Below are positions 1 through 7,081 of a stretch of DNA of 64,000 nucleotides, one piece after another. Source of the stretch: Microbacterium sp. MAH-37. Its GTDB lineage: Bacteria > Actinomycetota > Actinomycetes > Actinomycetales > Microbacteriaceae. Both the position numbers and the translations under genes were made by a program. Each line of letters opens with the position of its first letter. Position 1 is the stretch's first letter. The stretch is taken from assembly GCF_009758255.1 (NCBI RefSeq), contig NZ_WSEN01000006.1, positions 186,001 through 250,000 of the forward strand, given 5' to 3'. The notes beneath the pieces are model-generated. The model did no database searches. It was not told the DNA's origin and was given only the letters and a program-made list of their open reading frames with translations.

Positions 1-2
1 TC

Positions 3-1160
3 TCGTCCGACGGTCAGGTCGCACCCACCATCTTCGCGGAGATGTCCGCCGCCGCGGTGCGCACCGGGTCGATCAACCTCGGTCAGGGTTTCCCGGACGA
101 GGACGGCCCAGCCGAAGTGCTCGAGGCTGCACGCGAGGCGATTGCCGCCGGCGTCAATCAGTACCCGCCTGGGCGCGGCGCCCCCGACCTGCTGGCGGCG
201 ATCAGCGAGCACCAGAAGCGCTTCTACGGCCTGGACGTGGATCCGGGCACCGAGGTCATCGTCACCGCCGGCGCCACGGAGGCGCTGACGGCCACCCTTC
301 TCGCCCTGATCGACTCCCCCGACGACGAGGTCGTCGTCTTCGAGCCCTATTACGACTCGTATGCGGCGGCGGTCGCCCTCGCCGGCGCGCGGCTCCGGAC
401 CGTTCCCCTGCGCCTCCCCGACTTCCAGCCCGACCTCGACGAGCTCGCGGACACGGTGAACGATCGCACCCGCATCATCCTCGTGAACGATCCGCACAAC
501 CCGACCGGTGCCGTGTTCGGCCCCGAAGTGCTGGCCGAGGTGGTCCGCCTCGCGAACCTGCATGACGCGGTGATCGTCACCGACGAGGTGTACGAGCACC
601 TCGCCTTCGACGCGCGGCACGTGCCCATCGCGACGCTTCCGGGCGCGGCGGAGCGGACCCTGACGATCTCGTCAGCGGGCAAGACCTTCTCCACGACCGG
701 ATGGAAGATCGGCTGGGCGCATGGACCGGCGGCGCTGATCACCGCCGTGCTCACCGTGAAGCAGTTCCTCACCTACGTGAACGGCGCGCCGTTCCAGCCG
801 GCGGTCGCGCTCGGGCTGCGCCTTCCCGACTCGTACTTCGCGGACGCGGCAGCTCTGCTGCTGCGCAAGCACGAGCTGCTCGGCGGGGCGCTGCGCGCCG
901 CCGGTTTCGAGGTGCACCGTCCTCGGGGCGGGTACTTCACGGTGGCGGGCGCCACGGCGCTGGGCGGTGCGGATTCCGCAGCATTCTGCCGCGCCCTGCC
1001 GGAGCGCGCCGGCGTCGTCGCGATCCCGCTCAGCGCCTTCGTCTCGGCGGGCAGGCAGCCGGCCTATGCCGGCCTGGTGCGTTTCGCCGCGTGCAAGCGC
1101 ATCGAGGTGCTCGAGGAGGCGGCACGCCGCCTCGCGGCGCTCACTCTCTCCGGTCGTTGA
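3..1160 (+). CDS. PLP-dependent class I/II aminotransferase (5' end outside window)
   Basis: Fold-type I aminotransferase that moves an amino group between an amino acid and a 2-oxo acid in the cytosol. The reading frame is open from base 3 and already encodes the family N-terminal phrase PTIFAEMSAAAVRTG, so the ATG at 42 is internal and the true start lies left of the window. Visible landmarks are INLGQGFPD, the substrate/PLP region NDPHNPTGAVF, the aspartate in VIVTDEVYEHL and the PLP lysine in SSAGKTFSTTGWKIGW. About 385 residues are present, close to the family's usual 390. The sequence resembles the methionine aminotransferase / DapC-like subgroup (YbdL, kynurenine aminotransferase type). 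A separate dapC sits at 49823, so this one more likely serves methionine or aromatic 2-oxo acids. Substrate is not decidable here. Confidence 0.9.
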   Translation, partial: SSDGQVAPTIFAEMSAAAVRTGSINLGQGFPDEDGPAEVLEAAREAIAAGVNQYPPGRGAPDLLAAISEHQKRFYGLDVDPGTEVIVTAGATEALTATLLALIDSPDDEVVVFEPYYDSYAAAVALAGARLRTVPLRLPDFQPDLDELADTVNDRTRIILVNDPHNPTGAVFGPEVLAEVVRLANLHDAVIVTDEVYEHLAFDARHVPIATLPGAAERTLTISSAGKTFSTTGWKIGWAHGPAALITAVLTVKQFLTYVNGAPFQPAVALGLRLPDSYFADAAALLLRKHELLGGALRAAGFEVHRPRGGYFTVAGATALGGADSAAFCRALPERAGVVAIPLSAFVSAGRQPAYAGLVRFAACKRIEVLEEAARRLAALTLSGR

Positions 1161-1162
1161 GC

Positions 1163-1290
1163 GCCCTTCGTCTCGTCGCTGCGCTCCTCGCTCAGGATCC
1201 GCGGAGCGAGACGAAACGCGCTGCGATCATCTGAGAGCGTTTCGTCACTTCGGCTCGCTGCGCTCGCTCAGCACGGCGCTCGTCGCTCAA
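1163..1290. repeat. Dispersed TTCGTCTCGCT-type repeat, two part-copies in opposite orientation
   Basis: The gap between two convergent genes is filled by two copies of a motif family of the form TTCGTCTCGCTGCGCTCGCTCA. One begins near 1166. The second, at 1237-1285, ends in CTCGTCGCTCAACGACCGGG. Related copies occur at 8496, 11239 and 56616. Arms GACGAAACGC (1210-1219) and GCGTTTCGTC (1237-1246) are exact inverse complements, so the copies can pair as a hairpin. Confidence 0.7.
1210..1246. terminator. Candidate bidirectional terminator hairpin
   Basis: A perfect 10-bp inverted repeat with a 17-nt loop lies between the convergent aminotransferase and nitrilase-family genes. No U-run follows on either strand, so a terminator role is inferred from position only. 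Confidence 0.4.
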
Positions 1291-2096
1291 CGACCGGGGT
1301 TCGGCACCACCGCATAGCGGCGCAGCCTCAGCACCGGATTGACCTCCCGCGTGCGCGCGATCAGCGCCGGGTCGACCGCGGCGATCGCGATGCCCTCGTC
1401 GCTGCCGACGCCCGCGACGACGACCCCCTGCGGATCGACGATCTGCGAGTGCCCGACTCCGATCGGGGCGGGGTGGTCGGCCGAGATCACGTAGGCGGTG
1501 CTCTCGATCGCGCGGGCGGCGAGAAGCGTCGTCCAGTGGTGCTCCTTGAGCGGGCCGCGCACCCACTCCGCCGGCACGACGAGCGCGTCGGCACCGGCAT
1601 CCGCGAGCGTGCGCGCGACCTCGGGGAAGCGCAGGTCGTAACAGGTCATCAGGCCGTACCGGATGCCGTCCAGCTCGAACACCGCGGTGCTCAGCTCCCC
1701 CGGCGCGATCCAGTCCGATTCGGTCTGCCCGAACGCGTCGTACAGGTGCTGTTTGCGGTACACGGCCCGCACGCCGTCGACGGAGACCGCCACGACGGTG
1801 TTGTGCACGCGACCCGCGTCCGCCGTCTCCACGAGCCCCGCGACGATCACGACGCCGTGTTGGGCCGCAACCTCGCGCAGCGTCTGGACGAACGGCCCGT
1901 CCAGCGGCTCTGCGTTCGCGGCGAGCGAGGCATCCATCGGATTCACGAAGTAGCTCGAGTACTCCGGGAAGACGATCAGCCGTGCGCCGTGGGCCGCCCC
2001 GCGCCCGACGAAATCCGCGACGCTCTCGCGATTCGCGGCGCGATCCGCCGTCGGTGCGAACTGACAGACGGCGACGAGCGGGGCGGATCCGGACAT
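1287..2096 (-). CDS. Carbon-nitrogen hydrolase (nitrilase superfamily)
   Basis: Amidase-type enzyme of the nitrilase superfamily, 269 aa, the usual length for single-domain members. The catalytic triad is visible: Glu45 in FPEYSSY, Lys115 in YRKQHLYD and Cys152 in TCYDLRFPE. The RKQHLYD and CYDLRFPE context matches the Nit1/Nit2-like (omega-amidase, deaminated glutathione amidase) branch rather than true nitrilases. Next to a transaminase gene, an omega-amidase role clearing 2-oxo-glutaramate or 2-oxo-succinamate would make sense, but this is inference. The ATG at 2096 is preceded on the minus strand by CAGGAT ending 7 nt upstream, which fits a leaderless transcript. The gene converges on the aminotransferase across the repeat-filled gap. 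Confidence 0.9.
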   Translation of the reverse strand: MSGSAPLVAVCQFAPTADRAANRESVADFVGRGAAHGARLIVFPEYSSYFVNPMDASLAANAEPLDGPFVQTLREVAAQHGVVIVAGLVETADAGRVHNTVVAVSVDGVRAVYRKQHLYDAFGQTESDWIAPGELSTAVFELDGIRYGLMTCYDLRFPEVARTLADAGADALVVPAEWVRGPLKEHHWTTLLAARAIESTAYVISADHPAPIGVGHSQIVDPQGVVVAGVGSDEGIAIAAVDPALIARTREVNPVLRLRRYAVVPNPGR

Positions 2097-2186
2097 GACC
2101 CCATCCTGCCTCAGGAAGCGGCCCGCTGCTCGGGTCCGCGACGCGAACCCGAGCCGGTTCGATTCGCGGGGTGGTGGAATCCGTGC

Positions 2187-2192
2187 TAGGCT
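2187..2192 (+). promoter_or_regulatory. -10 box of first initiator tRNA gene
   Basis: TAGGCT lies 12 nt before the first mature tRNA base. The same hexamer stands at the same relative place before the second tRNA copy. No convincing -35 hexamer is seen 16-18 nt upstream. Confidence 0.5.
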
Positions 2193-2204
2193 GACTTCTT
2201 GTGC

Positions 2205-2278
2205 CGCGGGGTGGAGCAGTTCGGTAGCTCGCCGGGCTCATAACCCGGAGGTCGTAGGTTCAAATCCTGCCCCCGCAA
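2205..2278 (+). tRNA. Initiator tRNA-fMet (CAT), copy 1
   Basis: The 74-nt cloverleaf has anticodon CAT at 2239-2241. Initiator identity is shown by the mispaired first acceptor position (C1 against A72) and by three G:C pairs next to the anticodon loop (GGG/CCC). The D stem is GAGC/GCTC and the T stem GTAGG/CCTGC with loop TTCAAAT. The discriminator is A. The terminal CCA is not encoded and must be added after transcription. Confidence 0.97.
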
Positions 2279-2283
2279 CAAAG

Positions 2284-2326
2284 AAAGGCCCCTGATCAGG
2301 AGAAATCCGGATCGGGGGCCTTTTTC
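2284..2326 (+). terminator. Rho-independent terminator of tRNA copy 1
   Basis: AAAGGCCCC pairs with GGGGCCTTT, extended inside by GATC/GATC, and is followed by a run of five T. It starts 6 nt after the tRNA and separates the two tRNA units. Confidence 0.88.
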
Positions 2327-2370
2327 TCTCCGCGCTGCGCCAGACGAACACGCCCGCCGTTCGTCTGCTT

Positions 2371-2399
2371 TTGAGCGAGCGGCCCTCCCCCGGTAGGCT
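2371..2399 (+). promoter_or_regulatory. Promoter of second initiator tRNA gene
   Basis: TTGAGC (2371-2376) and TAGGCT (2394-2399) are separated by exactly 17 bp, a housekeeping-sigma arrangement. The second tRNA begins 12 nt after the -10 box, so this copy is probably transcribed independently of the first. Confidence 0.65.
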
Positions 2400-2410
2400 G
2401 TTCTACGTGC

Positions 2411-2484
2411 CGCGGGGTGGAGCAGTTCGGTAGCTCGCCGGGCTCATAACCCGGAGGTCGCAGGTTCAAATCCTGTCCCCGCAA
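2411..2484 (+). tRNA. Initiator tRNA-fMet (CAT), copy 2
   Basis: It is identical to copy 1 except for two T-stem bases (GCAGG/CCTGT here, GTAGG/CCTGC there). Anticodon CAT is at 2445-2447. The same initiator marks are present: the C1-A72 mismatch and three G:C pairs under the anticodon loop. CCA is not encoded. Confidence 0.97.
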
Positions 2485-2491
2485 CAAAGAT

Positions 2492-2521
2492 GAAGGCCCG
2501 GTCCGCAAGGACCGGGCCTTC
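2492..2521 (+). terminator. Terminator hairpin of tRNA copy 2
   Basis: GAAGGCCCGGTCC pairs perfectly with GGACCGGGCCTTC around a GCAA tetraloop, starting 8 nt after the tRNA. The T-run is poor (TTCTCGT). Confidence 0.8.
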
Positions 2522-2588
2522 TCGTCATGTAGACGCGTCCCGTCGCGAAGACGTCGCGCTGCGGCATGAGGAAGTCAGACCTCTGCGT

Positions 2589-2774
2589 TCATTCCCGGTG
2601 CTCGATCTCGCAGTCCGGACCGGGGAACACGAGCGACTCGTGACCGTCGTCGAAGCGGACGAAATACGGTGGTCCGCCGCTGTCGCCGCGCACCTCGATG
2701 ACCTCGCCGTGGCGCTCGGTGTCACCCACCTTCGCGCCATGGATCACGATGCGGGATCCCGCCACGAGTTCCAT
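2589..2774 (-). CDS. DUF1918 domain-containing protein
   Basis: Small basic/acidic mixed protein of 61 aa. It fits DUF1918, a short actinobacterial family with an SH3-like barrel feel, in phrases such as GEVIEVRGDSGGPPYFVRF and DDGHESLVFPGPD. Function is unknown. I chose the ATG at 2774 because GAGGAGG stands 8 nt upstream on the minus strand. An in-frame GTG three codons earlier (2783) overlaps that Shine-Dalgarno sequence and is less likely. It stands alone between the tRNA pair and the UPF0182 gene, with a strong hairpin at 2846-2885 on its upstream side, so it probably has its own promoter. Confidence 0.85.
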   Translation of the reverse strand: MELVAGSRIVIHGAKVGDTERHGEVIEVRGDSGGPPYFVRFDDGHESLVFPGPDCEIEHRE

Positions 2775-2845
2775 TCGTTCCACCTCCTCGCCGAGCCGAT
2801 GCCCCCATCATCCGCCTGCGGCACGGCCTTCGCCAGGGGAAGATG

Positions 2846-2885
2846 CGGAGACCCCCTCCTGCGCATCGGCAGGAGGGGGTCTCCG
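2846..2885. terminator. Strong hairpin terminator between UPF0182 and DUF1918 genes
   Basis: Perfect 17-bp arms, CGGAGACCCCCTCCTGC and its complement, with a 6-nt loop, start 20 nt after the UPF0182 stop codon. There is no clear T-run, a common situation in high-GC genomes. Confidence 0.75.
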
Positions 2886-2904
2886 AGCGGCTGAGCCGCG
2901 ACTG

Positions 2905-5811
2905 CTACTTCGCCGTCTCCGACGACGTCGACAGCTCGAGCAGCTTCTGCACGGCCTCCGTCAGCTGCTTGTCCGCGGCGGCGAACGCCTCCAGGTCGCC
3001 GGCCTTCAGCGCGGCGTCGCGGGCCTGCATCGCCGCCGAGGCATCCGCCAGCGCCTGCTTCTCCGCCGCACCCGGCTCGGCCGGCGTCTCCTCGCCATCC
3101 GTCGGCGGCGTCTCGCCCTCCGTCGGCGGCACGTCCTCATCACCGCCGGCCGCACCGGCGTCGCCGCCGAACAGTGCGTCGAGCGCCTCGGTCAGGGTGT
3201 CCTCGAACGCCACCTGATCACCGAAGACCACGAGGATCTTCCGCAGGTTCGGCAGCTGGGTGCCCTTCGACTGCTGCACGTACACGGGCTGCACGTACAT
3301 CAGCCCGCCGCCGACGGGGAGCGTCAGCAGGTTGCCGTAGAGCACCTGGGACTCGCCCTGCTGCATCAGGTTGATCTGCGGCGTGACGGTGGTGTTCGAG
3401 TTGAACGTGTTCTGCACCTGACCGGGGCCCGGCACAGTCGTGTCCGTGTCCACCTCGAGCAGCTGCAGTTTGCCGTAGTTCTCGGCCTTCTTGCCCTTCG
3501 TCGACCCGGCATCCGAGTCGACGGACAGGTAGCCCATCAGCACCTCTCGGGTGCTCTGCCCCTGCGCCGCGGGGATGAACGTCGAGTACATCGAGAACCG
3601 CGACTCGTCCTCCCCCGGCATCCGCATCGACAGGTAGTACGGCGGCTGCGACTGGTCCTTCACCCGCGGGTCGTCGGGGGTCTGCCAGCGGTTGTCCTCC
3701 TGCGCGAAGGAGCTCGCGTCCTTGATGTGGTAGACGCCGAGCATGTTCCGCTGCACCTTGAACAGGTCGGTCGGGTACCGGACGTGGCTCAGCAGGTCGC
3801 CCGACATCTCGCTGATCGGCTCCAGCGTGGTCGGGAAGATCTTCTGCCAGGTCTTCAGCACCGGATCCTCGTCGTCCCACGCGTACAGCTTGACCGAGCC
3901 GTCGTAGGCGTCCACGGTGGCCTTGACCGAGTTGCGGATGTAGTTGATCTCGTCGAACGTCACGGCCGAGGCCGGGTTGGTCGAATCGGCGATCGCGTCG
4001 CGCAGGCTGACCTTCGAGGAGTAGGGGTAGGTCGCGCTGGTGGTGAACCCGTCGATGATCCACACGATGCGGCCGTCGACGACGCTGGGATACGGGTCGC
4101 TGTCCAGCGTCAGGTACGGGGCGACCTTCTGCACACGCACTCGCGGGTCCCTGTCGTACAGGATCTGCGACTCGGAGTTGACCAGGTTCGAGAACAGGAT
4201 CTGCTCGGACTGGAACTTCAGCGCATACAGCAGCTTCGTGAAGGTGTTGCCGATGCGCGGGCCGCCGTCGCCCTTGAACGTCGTCTTGGTGTCGGACGCG
4301 CCGTCCTCACCGCCGCGCGGGTAGTCGATCTCTACCGGCTTCGTTCCCTCCGGCGCGCCGACGATCGAGTACTCCGGCGAGTGCTCGCCGAAGTACACGC
4401 GCGGCTCGTACTTCTCGGTGTCGGTGAGGAATCCGGATGACGGGATGCCCTGCTCGAGGAACACCGGCTCGCCGTCGACGGTGCGCTGGTTGCCCGCCAT
4501 CGCGACGAGACCATAGCCGTGGGTGTAGACCGCGGCGCGGTTGTTCCAGCTGTCACCGCCACCGAGCTTGGTCATGTCGAGCTCGCGGACCGCGACCACG
4601 GTGTCCTGCATCTTGCCGTCGATCTCGTAGCGGTCGACGTCGAGGTCCTTGCCGAACTGGTAGTACGAGCGGTACTGCTGCAGCTGCGCGACCGTCGGGC
4701 TGATGATGTTCGGATCCATGATGCGGACGGATGCCGTGGTCTGAGCGTCCTCGCGGAGCTGCCCCTTCTCGGTGTCCGTCTTGGCCTTGATCGGCGTGAC
4801 CGTCATGTCGTCGACGCCGTAGGCCGTCTTCGTGCTGTCGATGTTGCGGTCGTAGAACTCCGCCTGCAGCTGGTTCTGGTTCGGCTTCACCTGGAAGGTG
4901 GTGACGACCCAGGGGTAGCCGACGCCGACGACCAGGGATGCCACGACCAGCAGCGCGGTCGCCGCCAGGGGGAAGCGCCAGCGGCCGATCACGGCGGTGA
5001 CGAAGAACAGGATCGCGACGACGGCGGCGATGATCGACAGGATCGCAAGACCCGGGATCGTCGCGTACACCCCGGTGTATGCCGGACCGGTGATGCGGTC
5101 CTCGGCCTGGGTCAGGGTCAGGTAGCGGTCAAGCCACAGGCTGACCGCCTGCACCACGAGGTAGAGTCCGGCGAGCACGGCGAGCTGGATGCGGGCCGGC
5201 TTGGAGATGCGCAGCTCGCGCTGGCCGATCCGCACGGAGCCGTACAGGTAGGACACCAGGGCGGTGATCACCAGGCACAGCAGCAGCACGGCCGAAACGA
5301 ACGCGAGCAGCATGTGGTAGAAGGGCATCGCGAACATGTAGAACCCGGTGTCGACGCCGAACTCCGGGTCCTTGACGTTGGTGGTGACGCCGTTCGCCCA
5401 GAGCCAGACGATCCGCCAGTTGCCCGCGGAGGCGAAGCCGGCGAAGACGCCGAAGAAGATCGGCATGCCCCACATCGCGAGGCGACGCAGCGGCTCGACG
5501 ACCTCCTGATAGCGGTCCAGCTGCGAGCTCAGGCGCACGTACACCGGGCGGAGCCGGTAGGCGAGCTGGATGCACACGAACAGCGGCACCGCCATGCCGA
5601 GGAATCCGACGACGAACATCACCGCCGTCGCCAGCCACTGGGTCGTCAGCACGGTTTCGAACCCGAGCTGATCGAACCAGAGGAACTCCGTGTACAGCGA
5701 GGCGAACACGAAGAAGCCCGCGATCAGCGCTGCGATGATGATCAGCGAGATCGTGAGGATTCTTCGTGAAGTCCGGGGCGTGGCCGCAGTCGGCGCAGGG
5801 TTCGAGGTCAC
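2905..5811 (-). CDS. UPF0182 family large membrane protein
   Basis: Protein of 968 aa. The N-terminal third carries about seven hydrophobic segments (for example ILTISLIIIAALIAGFFVF, then further helices up to about residue 320). A large domain of about 550 residues, probably extracytoplasmic, follows and contains QNQLQAEFYDRNIDSTKTAY and LDSDPYPSVVDGRIVWIIDG. The tail is an acidic Pro/Glu-rich linker and a short predicted coiled coil near the C-terminus. Length and order match UPF0182 (COG1615; recalled homologues Rv0064 and Rv3193c), a conserved actinobacterial family of unknown biochemical role. The GTG start has TAGGAT ending 7 nt upstream, so a leaderless mRNA is likely. The PDZ/Lon-like protease gene lies directly upstream on the same strand, 69 bp away, suggesting a shared envelope function. 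Confidence 0.93.
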   Translation of the reverse strand: MTSNPAPTAATPRTSRRILTISLIIIAALIAGFFVFASLYTEFLWFDQLGFETVLTTQWLATAVMFVVGFLGMAVPLFVCIQLAYRLRPVYVRLSSQLDRYQEVVEPLRRLAMWGMPIFFGVFAGFASAGNWRIVWLWANGVTTNVKDPEFGVDTGFYMFAMPFYHMLLAFVSAVLLLCLVITALVSYLYGSVRIGQRELRISKPARIQLAVLAGLYLVVQAVSLWLDRYLTLTQAEDRITGPAYTGVYATIPGLAILSIIAAVVAILFFVTAVIGRWRFPLAATALLVVASLVVGVGYPWVVTTFQVKPNQNQLQAEFYDRNIDSTKTAYGVDDMTVTPIKAKTDTEKGQLREDAQTTASVRIMDPNIISPTVAQLQQYRSYYQFGKDLDVDRYEIDGKMQDTVVAVRELDMTKLGGGDSWNNRAAVYTHGYGLVAMAGNQRTVDGEPVFLEQGIPSSGFLTDTEKYEPRVYFGEHSPEYSIVGAPEGTKPVEIDYPRGGEDGASDTKTTFKGDGGPRIGNTFTKLLYALKFQSEQILFSNLVNSESQILYDRDPRVRVQKVAPYLTLDSDPYPSVVDGRIVWIIDGFTTSATYPYSSKVSLRDAIADSTNPASAVTFDEINYIRNSVKATVDAYDGSVKLYAWDDEDPVLKTWQKIFPTTLEPISEMSGDLLSHVRYPTDLFKVQRNMLGVYHIKDASSFAQEDNRWQTPDDPRVKDQSQPPYYLSMRMPGEDESRFSMYSTFIPAAQGQSTREVLMGYLSVDSDAGSTKGKKAENYGKLQLLEVDTDTTVPGPGQVQNTFNSNTTVTPQINLMQQGESQVLYGNLLTLPVGGGLMYVQPVYVQQSKGTQLPNLRKILVVFGDQVAFEDTLTEALDALFGGDAGAAGGDEDVPPTEGETPPTDGEETPAEPGAAEKQALADASAAMQARDAALKAGDLEAFAAADKQLTEAVQKLLELSTSSETAK

Positions 5812-5880
5812 GCGTCCATCCTAGGCAGGACGTCTGTGCACGGGCTTCGTAACGGAATGGTCTCGGGCCCGCCGACAGGC

Positions 5881-6966
5881 TCAGGAGGCCTTGCAGGTGG
5901 GCAGCTTCGAGGTGTCGCCGTCGTCGGCGATCACCTCGAGGATGTGCAGCGAGTCCTCGAGCGTCGCGGTGCTGTACACGTCGAGTCCGTCGGGGATGTG
6001 CCCGACGACCTCGTCGCAGTTGGATTCCGGGGCGAGGAAGATCGTCGCCCCCGCATCCCGCGCGCCGTACAGCTTCTGCCGGATGCCGCCGATCGGGCCG
6101 ACCGTGCCGTCCGCCTCGATCGTGCCGGTGCCCGCCACGTTCTCGCCGCCGTTGAGCTTGCCGGGGGTGAGAGTGTCGATGATGCCGAGTGCGAACATCA
6201 TGCCGGCGCTCGGGCCGCCGACGTTGTCGAGCTGGATCGTGACGTCGATCGGGAAGTCGTATGCGGTGGTCAGCGAGATGCCGATCAGCCAGGTGGTCTT
6301 CCCACCCGCCTCCTGCTTCTCCGGCGTGAGCGAGACCTGCTGCTCGGTGCCGTCGCGGTCCACGGTCAGTTCTACGGGCTCGCCCTCGGACTTCTGCACC
6401 TCTTCACGGAGCACCTTGGCCGAGGAGACCTCCTGCCCGTCGATCGCGACGATGACGTCGCCGGCCTCGAGCACGCCGTCGGCGGGCGTGCCCTCGATGG
6501 CGTCGACGACCTCGACCTTCGCACCGACGTCGTAGCCCAGCTCGGTGAGCGCGGCGGCCGTCGCCTCGTGCTGCGAGTTGACCATCAGCTCGGCGTTCTG
6601 CTTGTCGCGCTGCTCGGACGTGACCCCTTCGGGGAACACGACGTCGATGGGAACGACCGCGCGGGCCGGGTCGACCCAGGCCACCGCGAGCTCGGCCCAG
6701 CTCGGCGTGCGCTGCCTGTTGCCGACCACCTGCACCGTGGTCAGGTCCAGCGTTCCGCCGGTCGGGTAGGTGTCGGCACCGTCGACCTCGATCAGCGGCA
6801 CCTGCTCACCGTCGGTCCCCTTCGCCGTGCCGAGTGTGTCGAACACCGGGCCGGGTCGCTGGATCACGTACGGCGTCGGAATGAAGGTGAGCGCCACCAG
6901 TGCGACCAGCGCGACGACCAGCGCCCACACGCCTACGCCGATTCGTCGGGACCGGGTTGGGGACAC
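5881..6966 (-). CDS. PDZ-domain, Lon-like (S16) membrane-anchored serine protease, YlbL type
   Basis: Protein of 361 aa. One N-terminal transmembrane helix (about residues 9-29) anchors an extracytoplasmic part. A PDZ domain follows (about 155-215, with GVLEAGDVIVAIDGQEV), then a Lon-type proteolytic domain with Ser253 in DNVGGPSAGMMFALG and Lys298 in GGIRQKLYGARDAGA as the catalytic dyad. This is the YlbL/SdrC-like family, ATP-independent despite the Lon fold. The GTG start has a GGAGG-type ribosome site about 6 nt upstream. Its divergent neighbour is the DUF2342 gene, and the promoter region between them contains an 8-bp inverted repeat at 7032-7057. It probably acts in quality control or signalling at the outer face of the membrane. 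Confidence 0.93.
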   Translation of the reverse strand: MSPTRSRRIGVGVWALVVALVALVALTFIPTPYVIQRPGPVFDTLGTAKGTDGEQVPLIEVDGADTYPTGGTLDLTTVQVVGNRQRTPSWAELAVAWVDPARAVVPIDVVFPEGVTSEQRDKQNAELMVNSQHEATAAALTELGYDVGAKVEVVDAIEGTPADGVLEAGDVIVAIDGQEVSSAKVLREEVQKSEGEPVELTVDRDGTEQQVSLTPEKQEAGGKTTWLIGISLTTAYDFPIDVTIQLDNVGGPSAGMMFALGIIDTLTPGKLNGGENVAGTGTIEADGTVGPIGGIRQKLYGARDAGATIFLAPESNCDEVVGHIPDGLDVYSTATLEDSLHILEVIADDGDTSKLPTCKAS

Positions 6967-7031
6967 GGGCGACCTCCGACGTTCGCGAGCGGCGTACAGG
7001 GATCCGCGTTCGTCCGGGACCTGCGCAGAAA

Positions 7032-7057
7032 CCTGTGACTAGCGTAGAGGTCACAGG
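7032..7057. promoter_or_regulatory. Inverted repeat in divergent promoter region (operator candidate)
   Basis: CCTGTGAC, 10 bp, GTCACAGG forms a perfect 8-bp inverted repeat between two divergent genes. The spacer contains CTAGCGTAG, which gives -10-like hexamers on both strands (TAGCGT and TACGCT). A protein bound here could control both genes. The arm spacing does not fit the TGTGA-N6-TCACA Crp/GlxR consensus. Confidence 0.45.
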
Positions 7058-7081
7058 CTTTCCGCGTGCTGAGAGGGCGAC

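Noticed and set aside
2698..4440. 580-codon open frame on the plus strand opposite the UPF0182 gene
   Set aside because: Arg/His/Val-rich antisense frame typical of high-GC shadow reading; no domain, promoter or ribosome site, and the minus-strand gene is well conserved.
7032..7057. Crp/GlxR-type site
   Set aside because: The arms contain TGTGA and TCACA, but the spacing between them is 12 bp instead of 6.
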